DNA from: an uncultured Sphingomonadaceae bacterium
GTDB lineage: Bacteria > Pseudomonadota > Alphaproteobacteria > Sphingomonadales > Sphingomonadaceae
Length of the DNA: 64,000 nt
NCBI GenBank assembly: GCA_947489315.1
Contig: CANLCX010000001.1
Location: 747,501 to 811,500, forward strand
Reading direction: 5' to 3'
The notes beneath the pieces were generated by a model that saw nothing but the letters and a program-made list of their open reading frames with translations, searched no databases and was not told where the DNA came from. Positions 38,909-49,183 of the stretch are shown here, piece after piece. Each line of letters begins with the position of its first letter. Within the stretch, counting starts at the first letter, position 1. Position numbers and translations under genes: made by a program.

Positions 38909-40717
38909 GTGAAGAAGCTATCAAAATATCTGATTCTGGCGGCCATCCCGCTTATGTGTACCGGGCTGCCAACCCCGGTTGCGGCTCAAAAAAGCCCGGC
39001 AGCTAACTCCATAGATTTGCAAGATGCGCTGCGCCGTATCGCACGCAATTCCAATGATTCCTCCGCGCTGGCAGATGCCGGGCTAGCGGCTTTGGCGTTG
39101 GGGGACACAAGGGCCGCAATTGGTTTCCTCGCTAAGGCTGACGAAATCTACCCGAGAAGCGGCCGCGTAAAAGCGGGGCTCGCACGGGCCCTGTTGCTTG
39201 AACAAAACCCGTTTGGCGCGATTCGCTATTTTGACGAAGCCATCGCCAATGGTATGGCGGCCAAGGATGTCGCGGTAGATCGCGGACTGGCCTACGACCT
39301 GATTGGTCGTAATGCCGACGCGCAAAAAGATTATGCTCTCGCGCTGCAGCATGGCCAGAGTGACAAGCTGCTGAGCCGCTATGCTATCTCACTAGGGATT
39401 AGTGGAAATGTTGAGGGAGCGGAGGCACAGCTTAATCCTTTGCTGCTGAAAAGCGATCGGGATGCGTGGCGCAATCGCGCGTTTATCTTAGCGATGAATG
39501 GTCAGAAGAAAGAGGCTAATAAAATAGCCAGCCAGACGATGCGGAAGACGATGGCGAAGGCCATCAAGCCGTTTTTTGACCGGATGCCGAAATTGACAGC
39601 GGCCCAAAAAGCGGCTGCCGTTCACTTCGGTCATTTTCCCGCCAGCGAAAATATAGGTGTCGATGTCGCGTCTGTTCGCCTTGCGGCCAATAGCGCCGTG
39701 CGTGGCGGCGACGGCGCTGATGCCGGATTGATACCGATGGGCGAGCCGCTGGGCGCGAATGTAGAAAGACCAAAGGTCCTGGCGATGCCGGACACTTCTC
39801 CACGCCGCCGCCCCGGTGCCAAGAGCAGCGACAAGAAACAGACACGGATTGTATCTCGTTCGGCAACAAATGATCAAATGCCTCTGGGAACTCTCACTTT
39901 GCCTGTCCCAGAAAGGGCGAGGCCTTTGGTGAAACCGACAATCAGCCGGCCAAATGATCCGGTCACGCAAACCGCGGTTAAAGAAGAAAAGTCGCCACCA
40001 TCCCCGGGGTTTGAAACGGCCGTTGGAGGGGCGACCGAAAAGGCTGAAAAGCAAATAGCGATGTCTTCGCCAAGTAACGATGTGAAAGCGCCACCCTTGG
40101 TATCCGAGAGTGTGACCAGAAAAGTAGATATAGGTGACGTCAAAGCACCGACCAAATCCAACGATAAAATATCGAAAACGCCGGTCCAGCTGGTTACTTT
40201 CGATTTGGCTGATGCTGGTTCATCGACGCCTTCACCGAATGTTTCCGGGACTCCGGCTGGCACGGCCCCATCTGCCACGCCACGCCGACCGTTGTCTGAT
40301 ATTATTGGTTCGATTGCGATCCCCGAAACGGAGAAAAGAACGACCGTTGTTCCGGTGGATTTGGCAGCGATTACCCCAGCCAAGCCGAAGCCAGTGGCGG
40401 AGAAGCCGGTTGTCAAAAAGGCGGAAGCCAAGCCCAAACCACCTGAACATCCCAAACGCTATTGGGTGCAGATCGCTACGGGCTCTGATCTCAAAGCATT
40501 GAAATATGACTATCGCCGGATGTCGAAGAAAAATGCTGATCTGTTTTCCAGCACCAATGCCTGGACTTCGCCATGGGGTAAAACAAAACGGTTGGTGGTT
40601 GGCCCGTTTGATGATTTCAGTGCTGCGAAGAAATTCGAAGCCGGTTTTCGTAAGAGCGGCGGTGATGGGTTTTCCTGGGTTAGTGCCAACGGCACGGAAG
40701 TGAACAAGCTGAACTAA
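38909..40717 (+). CDS. Exported TPR/SPOR-domain protein
   Basis: A 602-residue periplasmic protein: signal peptide ending near VAAQ (residue 27), TPR-like helices over about 30-230 (LQDALRRIARNSNDSSALADAGLAALALGD and following repeats), a long disordered middle, and a C-terminal SPOR domain (about 520-602, RYWVQIATGSDLKALKYDYRRMSKK). GTG start. Its position just after ftsZ and the SPOR domain point to septal peptidoglycan. It overlaps the next gene by one base. Confidence 0.85.
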   Translation: MKKLSKYLILAAIPLMCTGLPTPVAAQKSPAANSIDLQDALRRIARNSNDSSALADAGLAALALGDTRAAIGFLAKADEIYPRSGRVKAGLARALLLEQNPFGAIRYFDEAIANGMAAKDVAVDRGLAYDLIGRNADAQKDYALALQHGQSDKLLSRYAISLGISGNVEGAEAQLNPLLLKSDRDAWRNRAFILAMNGQKKEANKIASQTMRKTMAKAIKPFFDRMPKLTAAQKAAAVHFGHFPASENIGVDVASVRLAANSAVRGGDGADAGLIPMGEPLGANVERPKVLAMPDTSPRRRPGAKSSDKKQTRIVSRSATNDQMPLGTLTLPVPERARPLVKPTISRPNDPVTQTAVKEEKSPPSPGFETAVGGATEKAEKQIAMSSPSNDVKAPPLVSESVTRKVDIGDVKAPTKSNDKISKTPVQLVTFDLADAGSSTPSPNVSGTPAGTAPSATPRRPLSDIIGSIAIPETEKRTTVVPVDLAAITPAKPKPVAEKPVVKKAEAKPKPPEHPKRYWVQIATGSDLKALKYDYRRMSKKNADLFSSTNAWTSPWGKTKRLVVGPFDDFSAAKKFEAGFRKSGGDGFSWVSANGTEVNKLN

Positions 40718-41892
40718 TGGCGCAGATGGCCAGCTATGCCAGCGACCCGCGCGCAAGCCGCGGGCGGCTCCATGATGAAGGGCGCGCGGAAAATGACGGC
40801 AGTGCCCGTGGACCGCGCGATGATTTTCAGCGCGACCGTGACCGGATTATTCACTCGATTTCCTTCCGCCGCCTGCGCCACAAAACGCAGGTTTTTGTCG
40901 CGCCGGATGGCGACCATTTCAGGGTCCGCCTAACCCACAGTTTGGAAGTAGCACAGATTGGCCGCACCATCGCGCGCTCATTGGGGCTCAACGAAGACCT
41001 AACCGAAGCGCTGTGTCTGGCGCATGATATTGGTCATCCACCATTTGGTCACGCCGGTGAAGATGCGCTGGAAGAGGCGCTCGCTGATTTCGGCGGCTTT
41101 GATCATAATGCACAGACGATCCGAACCCTTACCAAGCTGGAACGGCCCTATCCGCGTTGGGATGGACTTAACCTGACTTGGGAAATGCTGGAAGGATTGG
41201 CCAAACATAATGGCCCGGTAACCGAACCAACCTGGGCCTTGGCAGAGGCCAACGCCCCGATGGATCTTGATCTTGGCAGTTGGCCATCGTTGGAAGCACA
41301 GATCGCCGCTGTGGCGGACGATATTGCCTATGACAATCACGATATTGACGATGGTATCCGCGCCGGTCTGCTGAGCATTGAGCAGCTTTTGAAATTACCG
41401 TTTATTGCTGAACGCTGGGTCGACATTTGTAATCGTTTTCCTGATATCGAACGGGATCGTCTGGTACCAGAACTGATCCGTGATCAAATCGGCCTGATGG
41501 TCAATGATGTGATCGAAACGACCGCGCAGCGGATCAAGGATGCCGACGTTCTAACTACAGATGATGTTCGCGGTGCTGGCCTTATGATTGGCGGCTTTTC
41601 TGATAAGATGGCTGCGCAAGAGCGCACACTCAAAAAATTCATGTACGCCAATCTCTATAATCATGCTGAGCAGATGGAAGCGGCTGACAACGCACGGGTT
41701 GTGGTCGCCGATCTCGTTACCGCTTATCGCAACAAGCCCGAACTGATGTCGGAAAGCTGGGCAGCGACGCTACCTTCCGGCGAGCCGGACCGCATCCGGC
41801 ATATTGCCGACTTTATGGCGGGTATGACGGATCGCTATGCCAGCAATAGCCACAAGGATATTTTTGGCCAAAAGGCGGGAGAGTCAGCATGA
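40717..41892 (+). CDS. dGTPase-like HD-domain triphosphohydrolase
   Basis: A 391-residue HD protein of the type that cleaves dNTPs to nucleoside and triphosphate. The HD ligands are in RLTHSLEVAQIGRTIARSL and CLAHDIGHPPFGHAGEDAL, followed by GFDHNAQTIR and later ADDIAYDNHDIDDG. The N-terminal RDDFQRDRDRIIHSISFRRL matches the Dgt-like group. Substrate (dGTP or other dNTPs) is not settled from sequence. ATG/TAA one-base overlap with the previous gene. Confidence 0.9.
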   Translation: MAQMASYASDPRASRGRLHDEGRAENDGSARGPRDDFQRDRDRIIHSISFRRLRHKTQVFVAPDGDHFRVRLTHSLEVAQIGRTIARSLGLNEDLTEALCLAHDIGHPPFGHAGEDALEEALADFGGFDHNAQTIRTLTKLERPYPRWDGLNLTWEMLEGLAKHNGPVTEPTWALAEANAPMDLDLGSWPSLEAQIAAVADDIAYDNHDIDDGIRAGLLSIEQLLKLPFIAERWVDICNRFPDIERDRLVPELIRDQIGLMVNDVIETTAQRIKDADVLTTDDVRGAGLMIGGFSDKMAAQERTLKKFMYANLYNHAEQMEAADNARVVVADLVTAYRNKPELMSESWAATLPSGEPDRIRHIADFMAGMTDRYASNSHKDIFGQKAGESA

Positions 41893-42563
41893 CTGAATCC
41901 ATTTTGATTGTTGGCGCAACGGGTTTGATTGGCAATCTTCTGGTCCGTAAATTAATCGCTGACGGGAGAGATCAAGAGCTGCACCTGTTGATGCGGAAGC
42001 CGGTTGAAGGGGCTTATGGCGCCGCAACGGTCCATGTCGCACCCACTGAACAATGGTCCGATGTTATCGCATCGATAAAATCTGCCAAGGTAGTTTCCTG
42101 TCTGGGATCGACAATGAAAAAAGCGGGGTCGAAAGAGGCATTCGCCGCGATAGACCGCGATTTGATCGGCGCTGTAGCACAGGCGGCCAAGGCGGCTGGA
42201 GCCAGTCAGTTTATTGCCGTTTCTTCGACCATGGCGAATGCGGAGGCCTCGCAATTTTACCTAAAAGTCAAAGGACAGGCAGAAGATCTTATGCGGGCCG
42301 AGAAGTTTGGTCGGCTGGATATCGTTAGACCGGGTCTGCTGCGCGGGGAGCGGACGGACGATGCCCGCCTTGGCGAAAGTTTGGCGATCATCGCTAGCCC
42401 GTTGCTGGACAGGCTTCTGCACGGATCGTTGCGGCGTTATCGGTCGATTGATGCGCGGGAAGTGGCGGTGGCCATTGCGGCTTTGCTCACTGAGGATAAA
42501 CCGGGCGCCACTGTCTATGAAAATGATGCGATATGGAAATTGGCCGACCGCGAAACCGCCTGA
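41889..42563 (+). CDS. NAD(P)-binding oxidoreductase, atypical SDR (HTATIP2-like)
   Basis: A 224-residue Rossmann protein with the motif GATGLIGNLL at the N-terminus, VVSCLGST and SSTMANAEASQFYLKVKGQAE, which carries the YxxxK pair as YLKVK. The pattern is of the TIP30/HTATIP2 group. Substrate unknown. ATGA overlap with the dGTPase-like gene. Confidence 0.75.
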   Translation: MTESILIVGATGLIGNLLVRKLIADGRDQELHLLMRKPVEGAYGAATVHVAPTEQWSDVIASIKSAKVVSCLGSTMKKAGSKEAFAAIDRDLIGAVAQAAKAAGASQFIAVSSTMANAEASQFYLKVKGQAEDLMRAEKFGRLDIVRPGLLRGERTDDARLGESLAIIASPLLDRLLHGSLRRYRSIDAREVAVAIAALLTEDKPGATVYENDAIWKLADRETA

Positions 42564-42671
42564 AGTTTTTACAGTTGTTCAACCTATCGAATCATTGACT
42601 CCCAATGCCCGCTCGGTCACGCTTTAATCTGCTTTTGGTCGAAGCCTTACAGGCACTGATCACTTAGCTGT

Positions 42672-42877
42672 GCGGGAGAGCGTTTGCGATCCTTAAAGAT
42701 TTCAAACCGCCGAAGGAGCAACCGCCCCGGAAACTCTCAGGCCGATGGACCGCATAAGCTTCACAAGCACTCTGGAAAGAGAGCAAGCTTCCCGATGGGA
42801 GAGCGTTGTTCCACCGAAGGGGTAAATGGTTGCTGACCCAGCATCATGAAACTCTCAGGTTCCGTGACAGAGGGGGC
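42672..42877 (+). ncRNA. Tandem glycine riboswitch
   Basis: Two glycine aptamers in series upstream of the gcv operon. Aptamer 1 (about 42672-42780) has GCGGGAGAG, the CCGCCGAAGGAGCAA core and GGAAACTCTCAGG. Aptamer 2 (about 42795-42877) has GATGGGAGAG, CACCGAAGGGGTAA and GAAACTCTCAGGTTCC. The two repeats of GGGAGAG/ACTCTCAGG mark each aptamer. A CAG/CTG-rich stretch follows to the gcvT start, which may form the expression platform; in gcv operons glycine usually turns expression on. Confidence 0.93.
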
Positions 42878-42930
42878 AGTTTTACAGGCTTTTGCTGTGA
42901 GCTGTACCCTTGTGACCAACGGAATTTTAG

Positions 42931-44076
42931 ATGAGCGATGAACAAACCGAGACACTAAAGAAATTGCCGCTTGATAGCTGGCATCGCGGCCTTGGCGCGC
43001 GCATGGTGCTCTTTGCGGGCTATGAAATGCCGGTGCAATATGAAGGCGTGATGGCCGAACATCTATGGACCCGCGAAAATGCCGGACTATTTGACGTCAG
43101 CCATATGGGACAGGTGCAGCTTGTTGGCGAAGGCGCAGCCGAAGCGCTGGAAGCGATTGTTCCGGGCAATATTTCCGCTCTGGGCGTGGGTAAGATTCGT
43201 TACACGCTGTTGCTCGCACAGGATGGCGGCATATTGGATGACCTGATGGTCACCAATACCGGCCGCAATCTCTATCTGGTGGTGAATGGCGCGACCAAGC
43301 ATGATGATATCGCTTATTTCAAAGCGCAATTGCCATCCGGCGTGACGCTCGACCACGCAGAAGATAGTGCGTTGCTGGCGTTGCAGGGACCAAAAGCTGC
43401 GGCTGCGCTGGCGAAGCTGGAGATCAGCCCGTTGCAACCCGATTGGCCCGTACCTGCGGATCTCTATTTTATGGAAGCAGGGCCGTTTATGTGGGGCGAT
43501 ATACCGTTGGGCATCAGCCGCTCAGGCTATACCGGTGAAGACGGTTATGAGATTAGTGTTCCGGCAGAACATACGGAGAAGCTCGCAACGGCGCTGTGTG
43601 CGTTAGACGAAGTCAAACCTATAGGACTTGGCGCGCGCGACAGTTTGCGGTTGGAAGCCGGTCTGCCGCTTTATGGCCATGACATGGATACCGACATCCT
43701 ACCGGTCGAAGCCAATCTGAACTTTGCTCTCTCTAAAGCGCGTCGCGAAGAAGCAAATTTTGCCGGGGCAGAACGGGTGCTCGCGCAATATCCTAGTAAA
43801 GCTGACAAGAAGCGCGTTGGCCTGTTCGTCAATGGTCGCCAACCTATTCGCGAAGGCGCTAACGTAGTTGATGCAGACGGCAATATCATTGGAGCAGTGA
43901 CCAGCGGCGGTTTTTCCCCAACGCTGCAAAAGCCCATCGCGATGGCTTATGTGCCGATGGCATTGGCCGAAACCGGTACCGAAATTATAGTGGAGCAACG
44001 CGGCAAACCAATAGCCTGCACCGTCGCAGACATGCCCTTTGTACCACATAACTATCATCGCAAACCTAAATTATAG
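42931..44076 (+). CDS. gcvT: Glycine cleavage system T protein (aminomethyltransferase)
   Basis: Transfers the aminomethyl carbon from lipoyl-GcvH to tetrahydrofolate, releasing ammonia. The 381 residues include the N-terminal [34 protein letters not shown] and the [15 protein letters not shown] segment, with [15 protein letters not shown] near the middle. First gene of the gcv operon, about 50 bp after the riboswitch. Confidence 0.96.
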   Translation: MSDEQTETLKKLPLDSWHRGLGARMVLFAGYEMPVQYEGVMAEHLWTRENAGLFDVSHMGQVQLVGEGAAEALEAIVPGNISALGVGKIRYTLLLAQDGGILDDLMVTNTGRNLYLVVNGATKHDDIAYFKAQLPSGVTLDHAEDSALLALQGPKAAAALAKLEISPLQPDWPVPADLYFMEAGPFMWGDIPLGISRSGYTGEDGYEISVPAEHTEKLATALCALDEVKPIGLGARDSLRLEAGLPLYGHDMDTDILPVEANLNFALSKARREEANFAGAERVLAQYPSKADKKRVGLFVNGRQPIREGANVVDADGNIIGAVTSGGFSPTLQKPIAMAYVPMALAETGTEIIVEQRGKPIACTVADMPFVPHNYHRKPKL

Positions 44077-44098
44077 CACGAGGGAAGAGGACGAGACT

Positions 44099-44470
44099 AT
44101 GAGTCGATATTTTACGGATGAGCATGAGTGGGTTGATGTTGAAGGCGACACCGCGACAGTCGGAATTACCGATTATGCGCAGGAACAGTTGGGTGACATT
44201 GTATTTGTGGAAACGCCCGAAGTTGGGGCGGAACTCGGGCAAGGTGATGATGCAGCGGTCGTGGAATCGGTGAAGGCGGCTTCAGACGTCTATGCCGCAG
44301 TTTCCGGGACAGTGGTTGAAGTCAACGAAGCGCTCGAAGACGAACCGGCGTTGGTGAACAGCTCCGCCGAAGAAGATGGCTGGTTTTTCCGCCTGACGCT
44401 GTCCGACACAGATGAACTCGGCGATCTGATGGATGAGAAGGCTTATAAGGCGTTTGTCGCTGACCTTTAA
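44099..44470 (+). CDS. gcvH: Glycine cleavage system H protein
   Basis: Lipoyl carrier of the glycine cleavage complex. The 123-residue protein has the lipoylation site K59 in [18 protein letters not shown], and the [12 protein letters not shown]-terminus. The ATG at 44099 follows GAAGAGG; an upstream in-frame start at 44039 would overlap gcvT and is rejected. Confidence 0.96.
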   Translation: MSRYFTDEHEWVDVEGDTATVGITDYAQEQLGDIVFVETPEVGAELGQGDDAAVVESVKAASDVYAAVSGTVVEVNEALEDEPALVNSSAEEDGWFFRLTLSDTDELGDLMDEKAYKAFVADL

Positions 44471-44481
44471 AACTATTCACT

Positions 44482-44499
44482 CCTCCCTTTCCAGGGAGG
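44482..44499 (+). other. Stable hairpin between gcvH and gcvPA
   Basis: CCTCCCT and AGGGAGG form a perfect 7-bp stem on a TTCC loop directly after gcvH. No T tract follows. It may protect the 3' end of processed gcvTH mRNA or cut read-through, so that H protein is made in excess over P. RBS AAGGA for gcvPA lies just downstream. Confidence 0.45.
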
Positions 44500-44520
44500 G
44501 CCGTGACAGAAGGAATTAAG

Positions 44521-45879
44521 ATGCGTTATCTACCCCTAACTCCCCATGATCGTCAGGATATGTTGGCGACCATCGGTGCGGCCTCCGTCGATGATTTATT
44601 TGTTGATGTTCCTACCGAGGTACAGCTTGATGGTCCAATTCGCGGTCTGCCGATGCATGCGGGGGAAATGGCGGTTGAAGCGCATATGAAGAAATTGGCG
44701 AAAAATAACTCCGCCGCTGGCGATATGCCGTTTTTTCTAGGGGCAGGGGCCTATCGTCACCATGTGCCTGCTAGTGTGGATCACATTATCCAACGCGGCG
44801 AGTTCCTGACCGCCTATACGCCCTATCAGCCAGAAATCGCGCAAGGCACATTACAGACTCTGTTTGAATTCCAGACACAGGTCGCACGCCTGTTCGGTGT
44901 CGATGTCGCCAATGCTTCCATGTATGACGGCTCGACTGCTTGCTGGGAAGCCATTGTCATGGCGCGGCGCATTACGAAGCGCGGCAAGGCAGTCCTCTCA
45001 TCCGGTCTGCATCCGCATTATGTGTCGGTAGCGAAAACTATGGCGCGCTTTACGAAGGATCAATTGGTCAGCGAGGCACCGACATTGGAAGCGGCAACCG
45101 ATGGTGCCGATTTGCTCGACCAAATTGATGATGATACTAGCTGCGTCGTTGTGCAGTACCCTGATATCCTCGGACGTATATCCGATATGTCTGCGCTCGC
45201 AGAAAAAGCGCATAGTCACAAGGCTTTGCTTATCGCTGTTGTGACGGAACCTGTCGCATTGGGCGCCATTAAATCGCCTGGCCAAATGGACGCGGATATC
45301 GTCGTGGGTGAAGGGCAATCGTTAGGCGTTGGGCTACAATTTGGCGGACCCTATGTTGGCCTGTTTGGTTGCAAACAAAAATACGTCCGCCAGATGCCGG
45401 GACGGCTATGTGGAGAGACCGTGGATGCCGAAGGCAAGCGCGGTTTTGTGCTCACCCTGTCTACACGCGAGCAGCATATTCGCCGCGAAAAGGCGACCTC
45501 GAACATCTGTACCAATAGCGGATTATGCGCGCTGGCTTTTACGGCCCATATGACCTTGCTCGGTGAAAAGGGTCTGCGCGAGTTGGCGATGCTCAATCAC
45601 AAAAAGGCGATTGTCGCAGCGGATCGCTTGGCGGAAGTCAAAGGCGTGTCTTTATTGAACGACAGCTTTTTCAATGAGTTCACGCTCATACTTGATCAAG
45701 ATACACGGCCGATTGTCCGTAGGTTGGCGGACCAGAAAATCCTTGCTGGCGTATCATTGGGCAGGCTGTATCCGGACGAAAGCGGACTGGCACACGGTTT
45801 GATTGTTGCCGTTACGGAAACAACCAGCGACGAAGATGTTGAAGCGCTGGCGACCGCGCTGGAAGGAGAAATGGCATGA
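44521..45879 (+). CDS. gcvPA: Glycine decarboxylase P protein, subunit 1
   Basis: N-terminal half of the PLP glycine decarboxylase in the two-subunit form. The 452 residues begin [19 protein letters not shown] and include [34 protein letters not shown] and the [20 protein letters not shown] segment. This half has no PLP lysine, as expected. The start is the ATG at 44521 with AAGGA upstream; a GTG at 44503 is less likely. Confidence 0.95.
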   Translation: MRYLPLTPHDRQDMLATIGAASVDDLFVDVPTEVQLDGPIRGLPMHAGEMAVEAHMKKLAKNNSAAGDMPFFLGAGAYRHHVPASVDHIIQRGEFLTAYTPYQPEIAQGTLQTLFEFQTQVARLFGVDVANASMYDGSTACWEAIVMARRITKRGKAVLSSGLHPHYVSVAKTMARFTKDQLVSEAPTLEAATDGADLLDQIDDDTSCVVVQYPDILGRISDMSALAEKAHSHKALLIAVVTEPVALGAIKSPGQMDADIVVGEGQSLGVGLQFGGPYVGLFGCKQKYVRQMPGRLCGETVDAEGKRGFVLTLSTREQHIRREKATSNICTNSGLCALAFTAHMTLLGEKGLRELAMLNHKKAIVAADRLAEVKGVSLLNDSFFNEFTLILDQDTRPIVRRLADQKILAGVSLGRLYPDESGLAHGLIVAVTETTSDEDVEALATALEGEMA

Positions 45880-47459
45880 ATATGTTAACCGAAGGCCGTC
45901 CGACCAAACAGGAAGAAAACATCGCCATGCCAGACCAAGGCGCCTTACAAACCCATACGGGTAATCGCGCTCTAATGGTCGATGAGCCATTGATTTTCGA
46001 AACCGGATCACCGGATCGTAGCGGCGTTGATCTGCCCGAAGCGCCGAATGTGGAAAGCCGCTTGGGTGGACTGGAACGCAATGAGCCAATCAGTATCCCT
46101 GGCCTGTCCGAAGCGGAAACCGTTCGTCATTATACGCGGCTCAGCCGTCAGAATTATGCGATTGATGTCGGCCTGTTCCCGCTGGGTAGCTGCACCATGA
46201 AGCATAATCCGCGACTGAACGAGAAGATGGCGCGTCTGAAGGGCTTTTCGGACATTCATCCATTGCAGCCCGTGGACAGTGTCCAGGGCGCGCTTGGCCT
46301 TATTGACGAACTCGCAACTTGGCTGAAAACACTGACCGGTATGCCTGCTGTGGCGATGAGCCCGAAAGCTGGGGCGCATGGGGAACTTTGCGGTATCCTA
46401 GCGATCCGTTCCGCGCTCGAAGCGCGCGGCGATGCTCGAGAAGTTATCTTGGTGCCAGAAAGTGCCCATGGCACTAATCCTGCTACCGCCGCCTTTGCCG
46501 GTTATAAAGTAGAGGATATTCCGGCCAATGAAGCAGGTCGTGTAGATCTCGATGCCCTCAAAGCACGTCTCGGTCCTGATGTGGCTGGCGTGATGATCAC
46601 CAACCCCAATACTTGCGGGCTGTTTGAACCGGATATGAAAGCCATTTCCGATGCCGTGCATGATGCCGGTGGTTTGGTCTATTGCGATGGCGCAAACTTC
46701 AATGCGATTGTTGGCCGCGTCCGCCCCGGCGATCTGGGCATTGATGCGATGCATATTAATTTGCACAAAACCTTTTCGACACCGCATGGCGGCGGCGGTC
46801 CAGGTTCCGGCCCGGTGGTCTTTTCCGAAGCGCTGGCACCTTTTGCGCCGCTGCCTTTCGTCGAGAAAACCGCAGACGGCCATTTCCACCTGGTTGAAGA
46901 AGAAACCGCCGAAGACCATCACGAAAGCAGCTTTGGCCGAATGGTCGCCTTCCATGGACAGATGGGTATGTTTACCCGCGCCTTGACTTATATGCTGAGC
47001 CACGGGGCAGATGGCCTGAAACAGGTGGCGGAGGATGCGGTACTCAACGCCAATTATGTTTTGCGCAGTCTGGAAGATGTGCTCGATGCGCCCTTTGCCA
47101 AATCTGGGCCTTGCATGCATGAGGCTTTGTTCTCAGACAATCGTTTCACCAACGGCCTTACCACGCTTGATCTTGCCAAGGGCCTGATCGACGAAGGCTA
47201 TCACCCGATGACGATGTATTTCCCGCTCGTTGTGCATGGCGCGATGCTGGTGGAGCCCACCGAAACCGAAAGCAAAGCAGCGATCGATCAATTTATCGGT
47301 GCGATGCGGTCAGTGGCCGAGCGCGCCAATGCCGGTGACGAGCTGCTGAAATCCGCGCCGCATTTTGCCCCGCGGAGAAGGCTTGATGAGACACAGGCTG
47401 CGCGCAAACCGATTTTGGTCTGGCAAGAACCGGAGGAATATGCTGAAGCAGCCGAGTGA
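45876..47459 (+). CDS. gcvPB: Glycine decarboxylase P protein, subunit 2
   Basis: Catalytic half of glycine decarboxylase, with the PLP lysine K298 in [19 protein letters not shown]. The 527-residue protein also has [30 protein letters not shown] in its N-terminal part and [17 protein letters not shown] overlap with gcvPA gives equal synthesis of the two halves. Confidence 0.96.
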   Translation: MNMLTEGRPTKQEENIAMPDQGALQTHTGNRALMVDEPLIFETGSPDRSGVDLPEAPNVESRLGGLERNEPISIPGLSEAETVRHYTRLSRQNYAIDVGLFPLGSCTMKHNPRLNEKMARLKGFSDIHPLQPVDSVQGALGLIDELATWLKTLTGMPAVAMSPKAGAHGELCGILAIRSALEARGDAREVILVPESAHGTNPATAAFAGYKVEDIPANEAGRVDLDALKARLGPDVAGVMITNPNTCGLFEPDMKAISDAVHDAGGLVYCDGANFNAIVGRVRPGDLGIDAMHINLHKTFSTPHGGGGPGSGPVVFSEALAPFAPLPFVEKTADGHFHLVEEETAEDHHESSFGRMVAFHGQMGMFTRALTYMLSHGADGLKQVAEDAVLNANYVLRSLEDVLDAPFAKSGPCMHEALFSDNRFTNGLTTLDLAKGLIDEGYHPMTMYFPLVVHGAMLVEPTETESKAAIDQFIGAMRSVAERANAGDELLKSAPHFAPRRRLDETQAARKPILVWQEPEEYAEAAE

Positions 47460-47479
47460 AGGCTGACTGAGGGGGCACA

Positions 47480-48466
47480 ATGATCCAGCGCTTAACGAAT
47501 CTGTTTGCGCTGTGGACTGTCCTCGGCACGGCATGGGCGTGGTTTATTCCAGAACATTTCCTTTGGGTGGTCGACGGACGTTTCCGGCCGCTGGGCCAGC
47601 CGCTGATCAGTGTTATGCTCGGTCTCATCATGCTCGGCATGGGCCTCACGCTGTCTTTTGATGATTTCAAACGGATCGCTCGCATTCCGAAATGCATCGC
47701 ATCGGGCGTGGCCTTGCAGTTCACCGTCATGCCGCTGGCGGGGATCGCCATTGCGATGCTCACCAATTTGGAAACCGGATTGGCGGTGGGGCTGATCCTT
47801 GTGTCCTGTTGTCCCGGGGGTACGGCATCCAATGTGGTCGCCTATCTCGCCAATGCCAATCTCGCGCTGTCCGTGACGATGACCATGGCTTCGACGCTGG
47901 TCGCTGTTGTCGCGACACCACTGCTCACCGGTCTGCTCGCGGGAAAATATGTCGAGATTGATCAGTGGAACCTGTTTATCAATATGGTCTCTATCGTCCT
48001 ATTGCCCGTCATTGCTGGCGTCCTGCTCAACCGCTATTTTCCCAAAGCGACGGAAAAAATCGCGATCATCTCTCCACTGGCTTCGGTGATTGTTGTTGTC
48101 CTGATCGTCGGCGCTATCATAGCAAACTCAAAAGCGCTGATAGAGGAGCATTTTGGTATCTTGATGTTGGCAGTGCTGTTGCTCCATGTCTTTGGCTTCG
48201 GTCTGGGTTATTTGCTGACCAAGGCCTTGGGTTTCGGCGTCAGCGAGCGCCGGACCATCAGTATCGAGGTTGGTATGCAGAATAGCGGCTTAGGTTCCAG
48301 CCTTGCATCGACGCCAACTTTCGCTGCGCAATTTGCGACACCGATGCAGGCCGCCCTTGCCCCGGTCCCCAGTGCAATTTCGGCAGTCTATCATGTCGTA
48401 ATCGGTAGTTTTCTGGCGGCGATCTGGCGGCGTCAGACTGTTGAGGAGAGTCTTGATGACCGATAA
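47480..48466 (+). CDS. Bile acid:sodium symporter family (BASS) transporter
   Basis: A 328-residue inner-membrane protein with about ten helices. Family marks are LGLIMLGMGLTLSFDDF, the crossover region LVSCCPGGTASNVVAYLANAN and the second repeat EVGMQNSGLGSSLAS. BASS proteins carry organic anions (pantoate, keto acids, bile acids) with Na+; the substrate here is unknown. 20 bp after gcvPB, so it may be under the glycine riboswitch as well. Confidence 0.88.
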   Translation: MIQRLTNLFALWTVLGTAWAWFIPEHFLWVVDGRFRPLGQPLISVMLGLIMLGMGLTLSFDDFKRIARIPKCIASGVALQFTVMPLAGIAIAMLTNLETGLAVGLILVSCCPGGTASNVVAYLANANLALSVTMTMASTLVAVVATPLLTGLLAGKYVEIDQWNLFINMVSIVLLPVIAGVLLNRYFPKATEKIAIISPLASVIVVVLIVGAIIANSKALIEEHFGILMLAVLLLHVFGFGLGYLLTKALGFGVSERRTISIEVGMQNSGLGSSLASTPTFAAQFATPMQAALAPVPSAISAVYHVVIGSFLAAIWRRQTVEESLDDR

Positions 48467-49103
48467 AAGTGATTCTACCCCGTGGTTCCGAGACCAAGCT
48501 GGTCCGGAAGATGAAAAACACGCCCCCGCCACCTTGCGTAACCGCGATGCGATTGTCGCAGTGTTGCAGGATGTCTTGCCTGACACCGGCACGGTGCTCG
48601 AAATTGCCAGTGGAACCGGCGAGCATGCGGTCTATTTTGGTGAGAAATTCCCCGATATGACATGGCAGCCCAGCGACCCTGATCCGGAAGCCTGCCGTTC
48701 GATTGCTGCATGGACAAAGCGGGCAGGGGTAAGCAATGTCCTGCCGCCGCTGCAACTCGATGCGCTGGCTCCCGCATGGGACATCGACAAACCAGTCGCG
48801 ATCCTGTGCATCAACATGGTGCACATCGCCCCGTGGGAAGCCTCTATCGGTCTGTTTGATAAAGCGACCAAGCTGCTGGAGTGGGGAAGCACTTTCTTTC
48901 TCTACGGCCCTTATTTCCAGGGCGATGCACCAACGGCGCAAGGCAATCGCGACTTTGACCACAGCCTCAAAAGTCGCGATTTGCGCTGGGGGATCCGCGA
49001 AGTTGATGACATGGATGCACTGGCTCAGAAAAATGGCTTCACCCGTACTGATCTGATTGAAATGCCAGCCAATAACCTGTCTCTGCTCTACCGGCGCGAC
49101 TGA
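48456..49103 (+). CDS. DUF938 family, methyltransferase-like protein
   Basis: A 215-residue class I SAM-binding-type protein. The glycine-rich loop VLEIASGTGEHAVYFGEKFPDMTWQPSD and the acidic end of strand 2 are clear, and CINMVHIAPWEAS is characteristic of the DUF938 family. Activity and substrate are not known. The ATG at 48456 has RBS GAGGAGAG; it overlaps the transporter by 11 nt. Confidence 0.85.
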   Translation: MTDKSDSTPWFRDQAGPEDEKHAPATLRNRDAIVAVLQDVLPDTGTVLEIASGTGEHAVYFGEKFPDMTWQPSDPDPEACRSIAAWTKRAGVSNVLPPLQLDALAPAWDIDKPVAILCINMVHIAPWEASIGLFDKATKLLEWGSTFFLYGPYFQGDAPTAQGNRDFDHSLKSRDLRWGIREVDDMDALAQKNGFTRTDLIEMPANNLSLLYRRD

Positions 49104-49183
49104 GCGAGACGCGGTAACGCCAATCCTCTTGCCTTGATTTAAGCGAGTGCTTACCATCGCTCAAAATAAAACAAGGAGTGGGC

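Noticed and set aside
44039-44098. Upstream extension of gcvH by 20 codons
   Set aside because: It would lie inside gcvT; the ATG at 44099 has an RBS and gives the normal GcvH N-terminus.
46398-47120. 240-codon frame opposite gcvPB
   Set aside because: Antisense shadow of a gene with a clear PLP site.
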